Assembly (NCBI GenBank): GCA_016867815.1
Contig: VGIR01000009.1
Location: forward strand, 1 to 55,831
Source: a candidate division WOR-3 bacterium
GTDB taxonomy: Bacteria > Hydrothermota > Tepidihabitantia > Tepidihabitantales > Tepidihabitantaceae
DNA: 55,831 nucleotides
Reading direction: 5' to 3'
The translations under genes were made by a program, and so were the position numbers. Shown in pieces: positions 24,228 to 33,171 of the stretch. Numbering within the stretch: position 1 is the first letter of the stretch; each line of letters starts with the position of its first letter. The notes beneath the pieces were generated by a model, which saw only the letters and a list, made by a program, of their open reading frames with translations, searched no databases and had not been told where the DNA came from.

Positions 24228-25325
24228 ATGGCAAAAGATGACGAGAAGACCAGAGCTCTTGGCAGCGCCCTGGGGCAGATTGAGAAGCAGTTCGGCAAAG
24301 GCGCGGTGATGCGCCTGGGCCAGGAAACCCCGGCGGTGAGCGTCGAGGCGATTCCGACCGGCTCGATCGGACTGGATGCGGTGCTTGGCGTAGGCGGAGT
24401 GCCGCGCGGCCGGATTGTTGAAGTCTACGGGCCCGAGGGGTCGGGCAAGACCACGCTTGTCCTCAACATCATCGCCCAGTGCCAGAAGCTCGGCGGGACC
24501 GCGGCGTTCATTGACGCCGAGAATGCGCTCGACCCGAACTACGCCAAGGCGCTCGGCGTGGACCTCGACAGCCTCCTCGTGTCCCAGCCGGACTCAGGCG
24601 AGCAGGCGCTGGAGATTGCCGAGATGCTGACGCGCTCCGGCGGGCTCGACCTGTTCGTCGTGGACTCGGTAGCGGCCCTCGTGCCGCGCGCCGAGATCGA
24701 AGGTGAGATGGGCGATGCGTTCGTCGGCGTCCAGGCGCGGCTGATGTCGCAGGCGATGCGCAAGCTCTCGGGCGTGGCCGCGCGCTCCAAGACCTGCGCC
24801 ATCTTCACCAATCAGATTCGGCAGAAGATCGGCGTGATGTTCGGCAACCCGGAAACGACGACCGGCGGGCTCGCCCTGAAGTTCTACGCGACGATGCGAT
24901 TCGACATCCGGCGCATCGCCGCCATCAAGAAGGAAGAAACCGTCGTCGGCAGCCGGACCCGCGTCAAAGTCGTGAAGAACAAAGTGGCGCCGCCGTTCCG
25001 CGAGGCCGAGTTCGACCTGATCTACGGAGAGGGTATCTCGCGCGCAGGGGAACTCGTGGACATCGGCACCGAGCAGGGCGTCTTCACCAAGTCCGGCACC
25101 TGGTACACGTTCGGTGACATGCGCATCGGCCAGGGCCGCGACGCGGCCGTTGACTTCCTGAGCGAAAACGCACCGGTCATGGCCAAAGCCGAGACCCAGC
25201 TCTACGAGAAGCTGAGGATACCCAAGGCCAGCAAGATCGCTCAGCGCGAAACCGGAGCCGAGGTGGAGCAAGAGGCCACGAAGACGAAGAGACAGGGAGA
25301 AAGGGACAAAGGGAGCAAGGGATAG
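24228..25325 (+). CDS. recA: Recombinase RecA
   Basis: The protein has 365 residues. Walker A GPEGSGKT is at 68-75, Walker [11 protein letters not shown] follows, then L1/L2 loop regions ([30 protein letters not shown]). RecA forms filaments on single-stranded DNA for recombination and SOS signalling. In the highly conserved FIDAEHALDP motif the His is Asn here ([10 protein letters not shown], residue 99); the catalytic Glu is kept. The last ~12 residues ([12 protein letters not shown]) are encoded by an AGGGACAAAGGGA repeat. RecX follows 69 bp downstream. A strong promoter and AGGAGG precede the gene. Confidence 0.97.
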   Translation: MAKDDEKTRALGSALGQIEKQFGKGAVMRLGQETPAVSVEAIPTGSIGLDAVLGVGGVPRGRIVEVYGPEGSGKTTLVLNIIAQCQKLGGTAAFIDAENALDPNYAKALGVDLDSLLVSQPDSGEQALEIAEMLTRSGGLDLFVVDSVAALVPRAEIEGEMGDAFVGVQARLMSQAMRKLSGVAARSKTCAIFTNQIRQKIGVMFGNPETTTGGLALKFYATMRFDIRRIAAIKKEETVVGSRTRVKVVKNKVAPPFREAEFDLIYGEGISRAGELVDIGTEQGVFTKSGTWYTFGDMRIGQGRDAAVDFLSENAPVMAKAETQLYEKLRIPKASKIAQRETGAEVEQEATKTKRQGERDKGSKG

Positions 25326-25386
25326 AGTGAGGGAATCCGATTCCGGACACTCTGTCCCTCGATCCCTCCATCTCTCTATCCCTTCC
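25290..25386. repeat. AGGGACAAAGGGA-type inverted repeat between recA and recX
   Basis: Left arm about 25290-25335 (GACAGGGAGAAAGGGACAAA), right arm about 25350-25386 (TGTCCCTCGATCCCTCC, CTATCCCTT). The left arm codes the end of RecA. The folded arms could slow polymerase and lower recX relative to recA. The same family appears inside the gene at 52296-53465 (52524-52570). Confidence 0.65.
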
Positions 25387-25394
25387 AACCGGCG

Positions 25395-26018
25395 GTGAGG
25401 ATAACCGCGCTTGAGCCGCAGAAGAAGAACAAGCGGCGGGTTTCCGTCTTCCTCGACGGCAACTTCCTCTTCGGTCTGTCCAATGACACGGTAGGCGCGC
25501 TTGGCCTTCACGTCGGGCAGGTAGTAGAACGCGCCGACCTCGACCGCATCGCCCGCGAAGAGCAGTTCTACAAGGCCCGGCAGTACGCGTTCCTGCTGCT
25601 CTCCTACAAGGCAAGGACTACGAGCGAGCTGCAGCAGCGTCTCACGCGCAAGGGTCTTTCCCCGGATATCGTCGCTGCAACCCTGCAGAGGCTAGCCGAG
25701 CTGAAGATGGTTGATGATGCAGGATTTGCCCGGCGGTTCGCCGAAGACCGGATAGCCATCGGCCACAAGGGCAAGTGGCGAGTACGCGGCGAACTGCTCA
25801 AGCGTGGCGTGGCTAAGGAGCATATTGAAGATGCCCTCGCCACCGCACCGGACGAGAAGGAGGCGGCCCGGGAGGTGGCGGAGAAGTACCTGAGCCGTAA
25901 CCGGCGGCTGGATCCGGATGTCCTCAGGCGTCGCTTGTACGCCTTCCTTGCCCGCCGCGGCTTCTCGCCGGACACGATTCGGCTCGCCATCAACGTGGAC
26001 GATAGCGAATCCACTTGA
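25395..26018 (+). CDS. recX: RecX-family regulator of RecA
   Basis: The protein has 207 residues from a GTG at 25395. Three-helix repeats are evident: KARQYAFLLLSYKARTTSEL, LSPDIVAATLQRLAELKMVD, FARRFAEDRIAIGHKGKWRV, then RGFSPDTIRLAI near the end. RecX binds the RecA filament and limits its activity. The N-terminal ~50 residues (ALEPQKKNKRRVSVFLDGNF) form the extra beta domain found in many long RecX proteins. It is co-oriented with recA 69 bp away, with the repeat hairpin between. Confidence 0.9.
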   Translation: MRITALEPQKKNKRRVSVFLDGNFLFGLSNDTVGALGLHVGQVVERADLDRIAREEQFYKARQYAFLLLSYKARTTSELQQRLTRKGLSPDIVAATLQRLAELKMVDDAGFARRFAEDRIAIGHKGKWRVRGELLKRGVAKEHIEDALATAPDEKEAAREVAEKYLSRNRRLDPDVLRRRLYAFLARRGFSPDTIRLAINVDDSEST

Positions 26019-26034
26019 CCGGCTCTGCATTCTG

Positions 26035-26062
26035 TTGCGTCAAGTAGGTATATCCGTACAAT
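26035..26062 (+). promoter_or_regulatory. alaS promoter
   Basis: TTGCGT (26035-26040), 16 bp, TACAAT (26057-26062), 9 bp to ATG 26072 with no ribosome site. The mRNA would begin within about 3 nt of the start codon. Confidence 0.65.
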
Positions 26063-26071
26063 AGTGCCGCA

Positions 26072-28693
26072 ATGAACCACCGCGAGCTGCGCCGCACGTT
26101 CCTTGAGTTCTACGCCCAGCGGGACCACCGGGTCGTGCCGAGCTCGTCCCTGATACCGAGGGATGACCCTACCATGCTCTTCACCGCCGCGGGGATGGTG
26201 CAGTTCAAGCCCTACTGGGCGGGCACGGTCGAGCTGCCTTACCGCCGCGCCACGTCCATCCAGAAGTGCCTGCGCGCGTCCGACCTCGACCAGGTGGGCA
26301 GGACCCCGCGCCACGGCACGTTCTTCGAGATGCTCGGCAACTTCTCGTTCGGCGACTACTTCAAGCACGAAGCGATTCCCTGGGCGTGGGAATACCTGAC
26401 CCAGGTCGTGAAGCTCGACGCGGAAAGGCTGTACGCGTCGGTCTTCGAGGAAGACGATGAGGCCTACAACATCTGGCGCACCAAGGTCGGCCTGTCCTTC
26501 AAGAAGGTGGTGCGACTCGGCACCAAGGACAACTTCTGGGGCCCGGTCGGCGGCGGCGGCGCCTGCGGCCCGTGTTCGGAGATCTACGTCGACCTTGGCG
26601 CCGAGTTCGGTTGCGGCAAGGCAGAGTGCGCGCCGGGCTGCGACTGCGACCGGTTCAGCGAGGTCTACAATATCGTCTTTCCGCAATACAACCAGTTGCC
26701 GGACGGCACGCGGGAGCCGCTGAAGAACCGCGGTATCGACACCGGTATGGGCATGGAGCGACTGGCGATGGTCTCCCAGAAGAAGAAGACCATATTCGAC
26801 ACGGACCTGTTCGCCCCGATTATCAAGGCGACCGCCAAGATGCTCAACCTGGAGTCGAAGGCCATCTCGGGACACGAGCCGAAATCCTCGGCGGATTTCG
26901 GTCATGTCCCTTCGATGCTATACGTCGCGGCGGACCACGCGCGGGCGCTGACCTTTGCCATTGCCGACGGAGTGATCCCATCCAACGAGGCGCGCGGATA
27001 CACTTTGCGAAGTATCCTGCGCCGGGCACTGCTTTTCGCCCATCGTCAGGGCGTGGTCGAACCGTTCCTTTACAGGGTCTCGGGCGAGGTCGTGGAACTG
27101 ATGCGGCAATGGTATCCGGAGGTCGTAGCCAAGCGCGAGCAGGCCGCACTTATCATCAAGTCGGAAGAGGAGCGGTTCCTGCGCACGCTCGATGCGGGCT
27201 TGGAGCGCTGGCAGGACGTTCTGGAGGCGCACAAGCGCGACGGCCTGGTTCCGGGCGAGGATCTGTTCAAGCTGCACGATACGTTCGGGTTCCATATCGA
27301 GCTCGTGAAGGAACTGGCCGAAGACGCCGGGGTGAAGCTCGACACCGACGGGTTCGAGCGGGCTATGCAGGAGCAGCGCGAGCGGAGCCGTAAGGAGACC
27401 TTCATCAGCACGGCAGCCGGCCCGGCGCACGAAGGAGCGGCCGACTGGAAGTTCGTTGGCTACGACAGCGATGAGGCCGACACCGAGCTGGCGAGCTTCG
27501 TGCAGCTCCCGGACGGCCTGTTCGAGGTCGTGCTCAAGAGGATCCCGTTCTACGCCGAGATGGGCGGACAGGTCGGCGACACCGGCCGGGTTATCGGCGA
27601 GGGATTCGAACTTGAGGTGCTCAACACCTACTACAAGCAGGGCTTGCCTGCTTGCAGGGCGAAGCTCGTGCGAGGTGAGATCGCCTCCGGCAAGGTCTTT
27701 GCCGCCGTGGACAAGGAGCGGCGACGCGAGATTGAGCGGGCACACACTGCTACTCACCTGCTGCACGCCGCGCTCCGCCAGACGCTGGGCGACTACGTCA
27801 AGCAGGAAGGTTCGCTGGTCGAGCCGGGACGGTTGCGCTTCGACTTCGCGGCGTTCGAGCCGATGGCGCTTTCGCAGGTCTTGGCGGTAGAGCGGCTGGT
27901 GTACGAGCAGGTCGTGGCCGACGTCCCCCTGGAGCGCGCCGAGAAGAGTCTCGAAGAAGCCAGGGCCGCCGGCGCGTTGGCTTTCTTCGGAGATACCTAC
28001 GGCGAGCGGGTGACGGTTGTGAGAATCGGCGAGTTCTCGAAGGAGCTTTGCGGCGGCACGCACCTTCGGTCGACCGGTGAGATCGGCCTGTTCCGTATCG
28101 TCTCCGAGACCGGCGTGGCCGCTGGCATCCGCCGCATCGAGGCGCTGGTCGGCAAGGCGGCGTTCGAGTGCGCGGCATTCGAGCGGGCGACCGTCACCGA
28201 GCTGCTCGGACAGCTTGGCGGGACCGAGGAGACCCTGACCAAGAAGGTGGCAGGCCTGACCGAGGAGATGAAGCGGCTCGGCTCGAAGCTCGCGAGTCTT
28301 TCAGCCCAGAGTGCCCGGGCTGCCGGGGAGAAGCTGGCAGCGGCGGCCGACGAGGTTGGTGGGATGAGAATCGTCGTCGGCCACTACTCAGAGTTTGAGA
28401 CCAGCGAGTTGCGACTCGTTTCCGACCGCGTGCGGGAGTTGTTGAGAGAGAAGTACGCAGGGCTGCTTACCGGTGGCGAGGGACCGCGCATCCGCTACGT
28501 CGTCTTCGTCAGTCCGGACCTGCAGTCGTCATTGCCTGCAGGCAAGCTGGCCAAGACCGTGGGCCCGGCCATGGGCGGCGGCGGTGGCGGCAAGCCGGAC
28601 CTGGCTGAAGGCGGCGGACAACTCGACAAGCTCGGTGCGGGACAGGAAGCGTTCCGCAGCGTCCTGAAGGCGCTCGCCTCTCCGCAGGCTTAG
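26072..28693 (+). CDS. alaS: Alanyl-tRNA synthetase
   Basis: The protein has 873 residues, full length. The class II core is at the N-terminus (FLEFYAQRDHRVVPSSSL, FTAAGMVQFKPYW, RHGTFFEMLGNFSFGDYFK). A Cys-rich insertion (CGKAECAPGCDCDRF) is common in bacterial AlaRS. The editing domain has HTATH (His558, His562) and CGGTH (Cys660, His664), its zinc site. The C-terminal part contains a coiled coil and the glycine-rich C-Ala domain (GPAMGGGGGGKPDLAEGGG). It charges tRNA-Ala and edits Ser/Gly mistakes. The start is probably leaderless. Confidence 0.97.
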   Translation: MNHRELRRTFLEFYAQRDHRVVPSSSLIPRDDPTMLFTAAGMVQFKPYWAGTVELPYRRATSIQKCLRASDLDQVGRTPRHGTFFEMLGNFSFGDYFKHEAIPWAWEYLTQVVKLDAERLYASVFEEDDEAYNIWRTKVGLSFKKVVRLGTKDNFWGPVGGGGACGPCSEIYVDLGAEFGCGKAECAPGCDCDRFSEVYNIVFPQYNQLPDGTREPLKNRGIDTGMGMERLAMVSQKKKTIFDTDLFAPIIKATAKMLNLESKAISGHEPKSSADFGHVPSMLYVAADHARALTFAIADGVIPSNEARGYTLRSILRRALLFAHRQGVVEPFLYRVSGEVVELMRQWYPEVVAKREQAALIIKSEEERFLRTLDAGLERWQDVLEAHKRDGLVPGEDLFKLHDTFGFHIELVKELAEDAGVKLDTDGFERAMQEQRERSRKETFISTAAGPAHEGAADWKFVGYDSDEADTELASFVQLPDGLFEVVLKRIPFYAEMGGQVGDTGRVIGEGFELEVLNTYYKQGLPACRAKLVRGEIASGKVFAAVDKERRREIERAHTATHLLHAALRQTLGDYVKQEGSLVEPGRLRFDFAAFEPMALSQVLAVERLVYEQVVADVPLERAEKSLEEARAAGALAFFGDTYGERVTVVRIGEFSKELCGGTHLRSTGEIGLFRIVSETGVAAGIRRIEALVGKAAFECAAFERATVTELLGQLGGTEETLTKKVAGLTEEMKRLGSKLASLSAQSARAAGEKLAAAADEVGGMRIVVGHYSEFETSELRLVSDRVRELLREKYAGLLTGGEGPRIRYVVFVSPDLQSSLPAGKLAKTVGPAMGGGGGGKPDLAEGGGQLDKLGAGQEAFRSVLKALASPQA

Positions 28694-28701
28694 GCTGCAC
28701 C

Positions 28702-28744
28702 CCGGACAGACCTGCGGTCAGTAACCCGAGACCGGAGTGTCCGG
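28702..28744 (+). terminator. Weak terminator-like inverted repeat after alaS
   Basis: CCGGACA and TGTCCGG, 7 perfect pairs around a 29-nt interior, starting 8 bp past the stop. There is no U-run; it may serve either strand. Confidence 0.3.
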
Positions 28745-28785
28745 ACGCGGCTGGTGAGAGCTACTCCCCATTGTCTGCATGGTCC

Positions 28786-30168
28786 CTACCTCTTAACCGC
28801 GACCCTTCGAGCTGCCTGGGGCCCATGGCCTGAGGCTTGCGGCTCTTCTCGCACGAAGTAGATGCCCGGTATCGGGTGCAGCACGCGCCTGCCCATCGCG
28901 TCGAACGCAATCGCGCCCCGTGGCAGGCTCCCTACCACCGTCGGTTCGAACCTGCGGCTTCGGACCTGAGGCTGTAGGCTCTTCTCCGCCAGGCCCACGA
29001 AGCCGTCGGCGTCCGTCTTGATCAGGTAGACATCGGAATTCCCGGCACCGAAGGACGTGGTGCTGCCGGCGATTACCCAGCCGCCGTCGCCGGTCGACTG
29101 GACGGAGTTCCCTGCATCGTTGCCTGTCCCCCCAAAGGTCCTTGTCCAGACTGTGTCGCCCGAGGCATCTGTCCTGATGAGATAGAGGTCCTGGCCGCCC
29201 GCGCCGAACGAGCGTGTCACGCCGGCAATCACGTAGCCGCCACCGGCCATCGGCTGGACCGAGTTGCCCCAGTCCCGTAGGTTCCCGCCAAAGGTCCTTG
29301 TCCAGACTGTGTCGCCCGAGGCATTCGTCTTGATGAGATAGAGATCCTGGCTCCCGGCGCCGAATGAGCTCGTGTAGCCCGCGATGATGTAGCCACTATC
29401 GGCTGTCTGCCGCACCGAGTGACCTTCATCATTGCTCGTCCCTCCATAGGTCCTGGTCCAGTCTGTATCGCCCGCGGCGTTCGTCTTGATCAGATAGACG
29501 TCTGCGATCCCGGCGCCGATTGAGTGAGTCACACCAGCGACGATATAGCCGCCGTCCACAGTCTGCTGGACTGAGAGCCCTTCATCTCCGCTCGTCCCTC
29601 CATAGGTCCTGGTCCAGTCTGTATCGCCCGCGGCGTTCGTCTTGATCAGATAGACGTCCGCGACCCCGGCGCCAAATGACCAGGTGTAACCGGTGACTAT
29701 GTACCCTCCATCGGCAGTCGGTGCGACCGAGTTGCCCTGCTCGCCGTTTCCTCCACCGTAGGTTCGAGTCCAGACCGTATCACCCTCGGCATCGGTCCTG
29801 ATCAGCCAGACATCATGTCCCCCGGCGCCATAAGAGCCGGTATAGCCGGCAACGACGTAGCCGCTGTCAGCGATCTGACATACCGAGTTTCCCCCGTCCG
29901 GCATGGAATCGCCCCAGACTTCGGCCCAGACCTCCTCGCCTGTGGCATTGGTCTTTACCAGGTAGACATCGGTGACTCCCGCGCCGAACGATGCGGTCGA
30001 ACCGCCGATGACGTACCCGCCTTCAGCAGTCTGCAGGACAGCGTTGCCGATGTCCGACAGGGAATCGCCGTAGGTTTTCCACCAGCTCGACTGGGCAGAC
30101 GCGACGGAAGCAAGGCAACCGGCGAACAGCGCAGCAGCGAGCCCAAATGCGAAGACCGTTTCCTTCAT
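28786..30168 (-). CDS. Secreted protein of seven ~52-residue propeller-type repeats
   Basis: The protein has 460 residues. ATG 30168 follows GGAGGA, and a signal peptide (TVFAFGLAAALFAGCLASVA) precedes SAQSS. Seven repeats share the pattern GGYIVAGxTxSFGAGxxDVYL and IKTNAxGDTxWTRTYGG, likely one blade each of a beta-propeller. The period is 52 residues (156 bp), and neighbouring units are nearly identical in DNA. After the repeats, a short C-terminal part (MGRRVLHPIPGIYFVREEPQ) resembles the end of a FlgD-like module. The last ~15 residues come from a GGCCTGAGGCTTGCGGC-type repeat. Presumably surface or extracellular; function unknown. Confidence 0.75.
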   Translation of the reverse strand: MKETVFAFGLAAALFAGCLASVASAQSSWWKTYGDSLSDIGNAVLQTAEGGYVIGGSTASFGAGVTDVYLVKTNATGEEVWAEVWGDSMPDGGNSVCQIADSGYVVAGYTGSYGAGGHDVWLIRTDAEGDTVWTRTYGGGNGEQGNSVAPTADGGYIVTGYTWSFGAGVADVYLIKTNAAGDTDWTRTYGGTSGDEGLSVQQTVDGGYIVAGVTHSIGAGIADVYLIKTNAAGDTDWTRTYGGTSNDEGHSVRQTADSGYIIAGYTSSFGAGSQDLYLIKTNASGDTVWTRTFGGNLRDWGNSVQPMAGGGYVIAGVTRSFGAGGQDLYLIRTDASGDTVWTRTFGGTGNDAGNSVQSTGDGGWVIAGSTTSFGAGNSDVYLIKTDADGFVGLAEKSLQPQVRSRRFEPTVVGSLPRGAIAFDAMGRRVLHPIPGIYFVREEPQASGHGPQAARRVAVKR

Positions 30169-30225
30169 CTCTTTCCTCCGGCAAGTGCAATCGATGGTTC
30201 TCCTCGGGCGCCGGGCCATGGCCGG

Positions 30226-30254
30226 ATTGTAAGACCGGCGGATAGCTCTGTCAA
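30226..30254 (-). promoter_or_regulatory. Promoter of the repeat-propeller gene
   Basis: Minus strand TTGACA (30254-30249), 17 bp, TACAAT (30231-30226), then a leader of about 50 nt with GGAGGA. Confidence 0.75.
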
Positions 30255-30391
30255 GCCGCCAACTGCGCCCCGGCGAATAACGTTCAGCCCCGGCCGCATC
30301 GGAGATCCTGATTCAGGCGTCCGGTCATGCCCTTCCACCCCACGCAAACCCGAGAATCGACGTGAGGGGTTGAGGGTGAGAGCCGGCGCTC

Positions 30392-31549
30392 CTAGCGCTT
30401 CCCGGCAGTATCGACCGCGGTAGTCTCCGGTGTCAGCCTGTACGTCCTCGCCCTGCGCACTTCTTTCAGCCGGGTTGACTTGAGCTGCGTGTCCATGCCG
30501 GTGGTGTCGAACGGCAGTGGCGGGAGCGAGTCGGCCGAATCCCCGGCCGTCACGTAGTTCTCGAAGAGGTATCCGGGTGCGCGGAACTTCTCCTGGGTCA
30601 TGAAGTCGAGCGCGGCCACGTCCTGCTGGTCCAGCAGGAAGCGGTTCACCTGCTTCTCGATTTCTGCGTACGCCGGCAGGTAGCAGGAAAGCGTCTGGTC
30701 GTAGCGCTTCAATGTGACCTCGGCGCTCTCACCGATCAGCACCGCGGTTTCGGTCCTGGCCGGGCTGAACCCGGCGCGGCGCAGGCCGTCAAACAACTGG
30801 TGAATCTCATCGGGAGTCAAATCGGTATCCTCGCCGACAATCGTGACCAGCCTCTTGACGACCATGTCGCCGAGACGAGTCGTGCCCAGCCGCCACGTCC
30901 GGGCGACTATGCTGCGGATGAGCGAGACCGCGTTGCGGCAGCGGTCCGTGTCGTCGAACTTCAGACCGTAGCGCTTGCGGGCGAACTTGAGGGCCTCGTC
31001 GCGCTCGGTCAGTTTCACACCGCCGACGCGCAGCACGCCGATGAAGGGCTTGAGCATCTCGAACGCCATCCGGAACGAGTCGAAGTCGAACGCGATGGAG
31101 CGGTGAATCGGGACACCGAGCAGGTGGGTGATGGTCCTGCGCAACAGCTTGTCGCCACCGATGGCGTAGGTGTGGGCGATCTTCTCCATGTGGGTGAAGT
31201 CGGTGTTCGAGGCGGCGGTGGTGTAGCCCGGTACCTCGACCAGCAGGTCGCGGGGAATCGCCACCAGGCTGACCGAGGGTGCCTCGAAGTTGACGTGGCA
31301 GACGATGATGACGTCCGAGTGGGACTGCTCCTCGCGCTTGTTCCGCTGCCTGCCTTCGTTCAGGACCGGACCGACCGCGCGGGCGTCCTTGCCGATGATG
31401 AGGATGTTCACAGTGCCGGTCGGCGTGGGTTCGAGCCCGGTGGGCATGACGCGGCGCGCCCGCGGTCCGACCAGGTAGAAGCTGGCCAGGAGGACAAACA
31501 AGATGACTGCGGCAACAACCAGCAGGGCGGGGTTCAGGCGGCGAGACAC
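30392..31549 (-). CDS. LytR-CpsA-Psr (LCP) family protein, membrane-anchored
   Basis: The protein has 385 residues. One N-terminal membrane helix (LLVVAAVILFVLLASFYLV) is followed by the LCP core: VNILIIGKDAR, SDVIIVCHVNFEAPSVSLVA, IPRDLLVEVPGY, KIAHTYAIGGDKLLRRTITH. A conserved arginine-rich segment DTDRCRNAVSLIRSI follows. LCP proteins move glycopolymers from lipid carriers to the cell wall; in diderms they may attach surface polysaccharide. The GTG start at 31549 has no clear ribosome site, and AGTGGTC-type repeats occupy the upstream region. It lies downstream of der, but promoter sharing is uncertain. Confidence 0.8.
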   Translation of the reverse strand: MSRRLNPALLVVAAVILFVLLASFYLVGPRARRVMPTGLEPTPTGTVNILIIGKDARAVGPVLNEGRQRNKREEQSHSDVIIVCHVNFEAPSVSLVAIPRDLLVEVPGYTTAASNTDFTHMEKIAHTYAIGGDKLLRRTITHLLGVPIHRSIAFDFDSFRMAFEMLKPFIGVLRVGGVKLTERDEALKFARKRYGLKFDDTDRCRNAVSLIRSIVARTWRLGTTRLGDMVVKRLVTIVGEDTDLTPDEIHQLFDGLRRAGFSPARTETAVLIGESAEVTLKRYDQTLSCYLPAYAEIEKQVNRFLLDQQDVAALDFMTQEKFRAPGYLFENYVTAGDSADSLPPLPFDTTGMDTQLKSTRLKEVRRARTYRLTPETTAVDTAGKR

Positions 31550-31552
31550 GGT

Positions 31553-31655
31553 GTAGTGGTCATGTGGTCAAGTGCGCAAGTGGTCCGGTGACCGAGCGGC
31601 CGGACACGAACTCTGGTCCGACGCTGGACCACCAAACCACTGGCCCGCCGGGCCA
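31553..31655. repeat. AGTGGTCAAGTGGTCC-type low-complexity repeat
   Basis: Tandem imperfect units (GTGGTCATGTGGTCAAGTGC, AAGTGGTCCGGTGACC, then TGGACCACCAAACCACTGG in reverse) fill the gap between the LCP gene and der. There is no gene. Confidence 0.55.
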
Positions 31656-31656
31656 C

Positions 31657-32928
31657 TCATCTTGTGACTCTGATGCGGATCGGGTACCCGACGAACTTGT
31701 ACCGTTTCCTGATTTCCGCAATCACGAAACGCTCGTAGGCCGGCGTGAGGACTTTGGGCCTGGTCACCCGCAGCCGGAAAGTTGGCGGTCGCGTGCCCAC
31801 CTGTGTCAGCGCGACTACGCGGCAGTCAAACCGGGGTTGGTTCTGCTCGAGCAACGGGAGGATCTGCTCGCGGAGCTTCGTCCCGGGTACCTGCCGCCCG
31901 CCGTTCTCCCAGACCCGGCGTGCTTCGTGCACGGCCGCGGTCACACCCAGTCCCTGCAGCACCGAAGTGTACATCACCGGGGCGTAGTTGACGAAACTCA
32001 GCTCCTTCTTCACCCAGTCGCGCACCTTCTCCTTGAGCTTGTCCGGCACGGTATCCATCTTGTTGGCGATGACCACTAGTCCCCGGCTCCGTTCCTCGAC
32101 AAGGTTGACGATCCGTTTGTCCTGGTTGTTCGGGCCGTCGAACGCGTCGAACATCACCAGGGCGACGTCGCAGTGCCGGATCTGCTCGATTGCGCGGGTG
32201 ACCGAGTAGTACTCGACCGGCTCGCTGACGCGCGGTTTCCGGCGGATACCGGCGGTGTCGAGCAGGCGGTAGGTCTTGCCCTCGAGTTCGAACGACTCCT
32301 CAATGACGTCGCGCGTGGTGCCGGGCGCAGCCGTAACGATGGCCCGGGAATGGCCGAGCAGGTAGTTCATCAGAGACGACTTGCCGACATTGGGACGGCC
32401 GATGATGGTGAGTGAAAGCACGTCGGCCCGCTTTGCCCGTTCGTTCTCCGGCAGCCGGGTGAGCACGGCGTCGAGCAGGTCGTCGACGCCGGTCCCGAGC
32501 TCAGCCGAGATCCGCACCAGTGCTGCTCCACCCAGCCGGTGATACTCGGCTTCCTCGAACTTCCGTTTGATGTCGAGTTTGTTAACCGCCACGACGAACT
32601 CCCGACCGGCCCGGCGCAGGCGCGCTGCAATCTCCTCGTCGAGCGGCTGCAGTCCGAGCGAACCGTCCACCACCACGACGATAACTCTGGCCTCGTCGAG
32701 GGCAATCTGCACCTGGCGTTCCACCTCGCGGTTCATTTCGACCTTCGAATTCGGGATCAGACCGCCGGTATCCACGACCCTGAATCGGCGGCCGAGCCAT
32801 TCCGCCTCGCGGATGACGCGGTCGCGCGTGATGCCCGGTTCCTGCAGGGTGATGGAAACCCGGCCGCCGACCAGGCGGTTGAAGAGTGTTGACTTGCCGG
32901 TATTCGGCCGGCCGACGATAGCGACCAT
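31657..32928 (-). CDS. der: Ribosome-assembly GTPase Der (EngA)
   Basis: The protein has 423 residues. Two GTPase domains lie in tandem: G1 GRPNTGKST with DTGG and NKLD, then GRPNVGKSS with DTAG and NKMD, followed by the KH-like C-terminal domain (RFDCRVVALTQVGTRPPTF, YKFVGYPIRIRVTR). Der acts in 50S subunit maturation. ATG 32928 begins exactly at the domain and lies 7 bp after a perfect TATAAT; longer upstream readings would cross this promoter. Probably leaderless. Confidence 0.95.
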   Translation of the reverse strand: MVAIVGRPNTGKSTLFNRLVGGRVSITLQEPGITRDRVIREAEWLGRRFRVVDTGGLIPNSKVEMNREVERQVQIALDEARVIVVVVDGSLGLQPLDEEIAARLRRAGREFVVAVNKLDIKRKFEEAEYHRLGGAALVRISAELGTGVDDLLDAVLTRLPENERAKRADVLSLTIIGRPNVGKSSLMNYLLGHSRAIVTAAPGTTRDVIEESFELEGKTYRLLDTAGIRRKPRVSEPVEYYSVTRAIEQIRHCDVALVMFDAFDGPNNQDKRIVNLVEERSRGLVVIANKMDTVPDKLKEKVRDWVKKELSFVNYAPVMYTSVLQGLGVTAAVHEARRVWENGGRQVPGTKLREQILPLLEQNQPRFDCRVVALTQVGTRPPTFRLRVTRPKVLTPAYERFVIAEIRKRYKFVGYPIRIRVTR

Positions 32929-32935
32929 GGCGGGT

Positions 32936-32944
32936 ATTATACCA
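32936..32944 (-). promoter_or_regulatory. Extended -10 promoter of der
   Basis: Minus strand TGGTATAAT, a TGn-extended perfect -10, 7 bp before ATG 32928. No convincing -35, as is common for extended -10 promoters. It predicts a leaderless mRNA. Confidence 0.7.
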
Positions 32945-33171
32945 CAAATCGAGACACGCCGGTAGTCAGAATTCAGCAACTGCATCCGGCAAGAGTGGGT
33001 GCGCAGCTCAAGAACCATGGAGGTGCTCCCGGACAAGAGCTATTGGTCAGTGTCGCCTGGCTTTGGCCGTGCGACTGAACCGAAGCGCCGGCCCGGAGGT
33101 CTATCGGTGTTCGCATGGAAGCTGGAAACTGAGAGAATGAGATCCGCAGAAGGCTCCCAGATGGAGGAGTG

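Noticed and set aside
26918-28063. Minus-strand open frame inside alaS
   Set aside because: alaS is unmistakable on the plus strand with all motifs; the antisense frame has no recognisable features.
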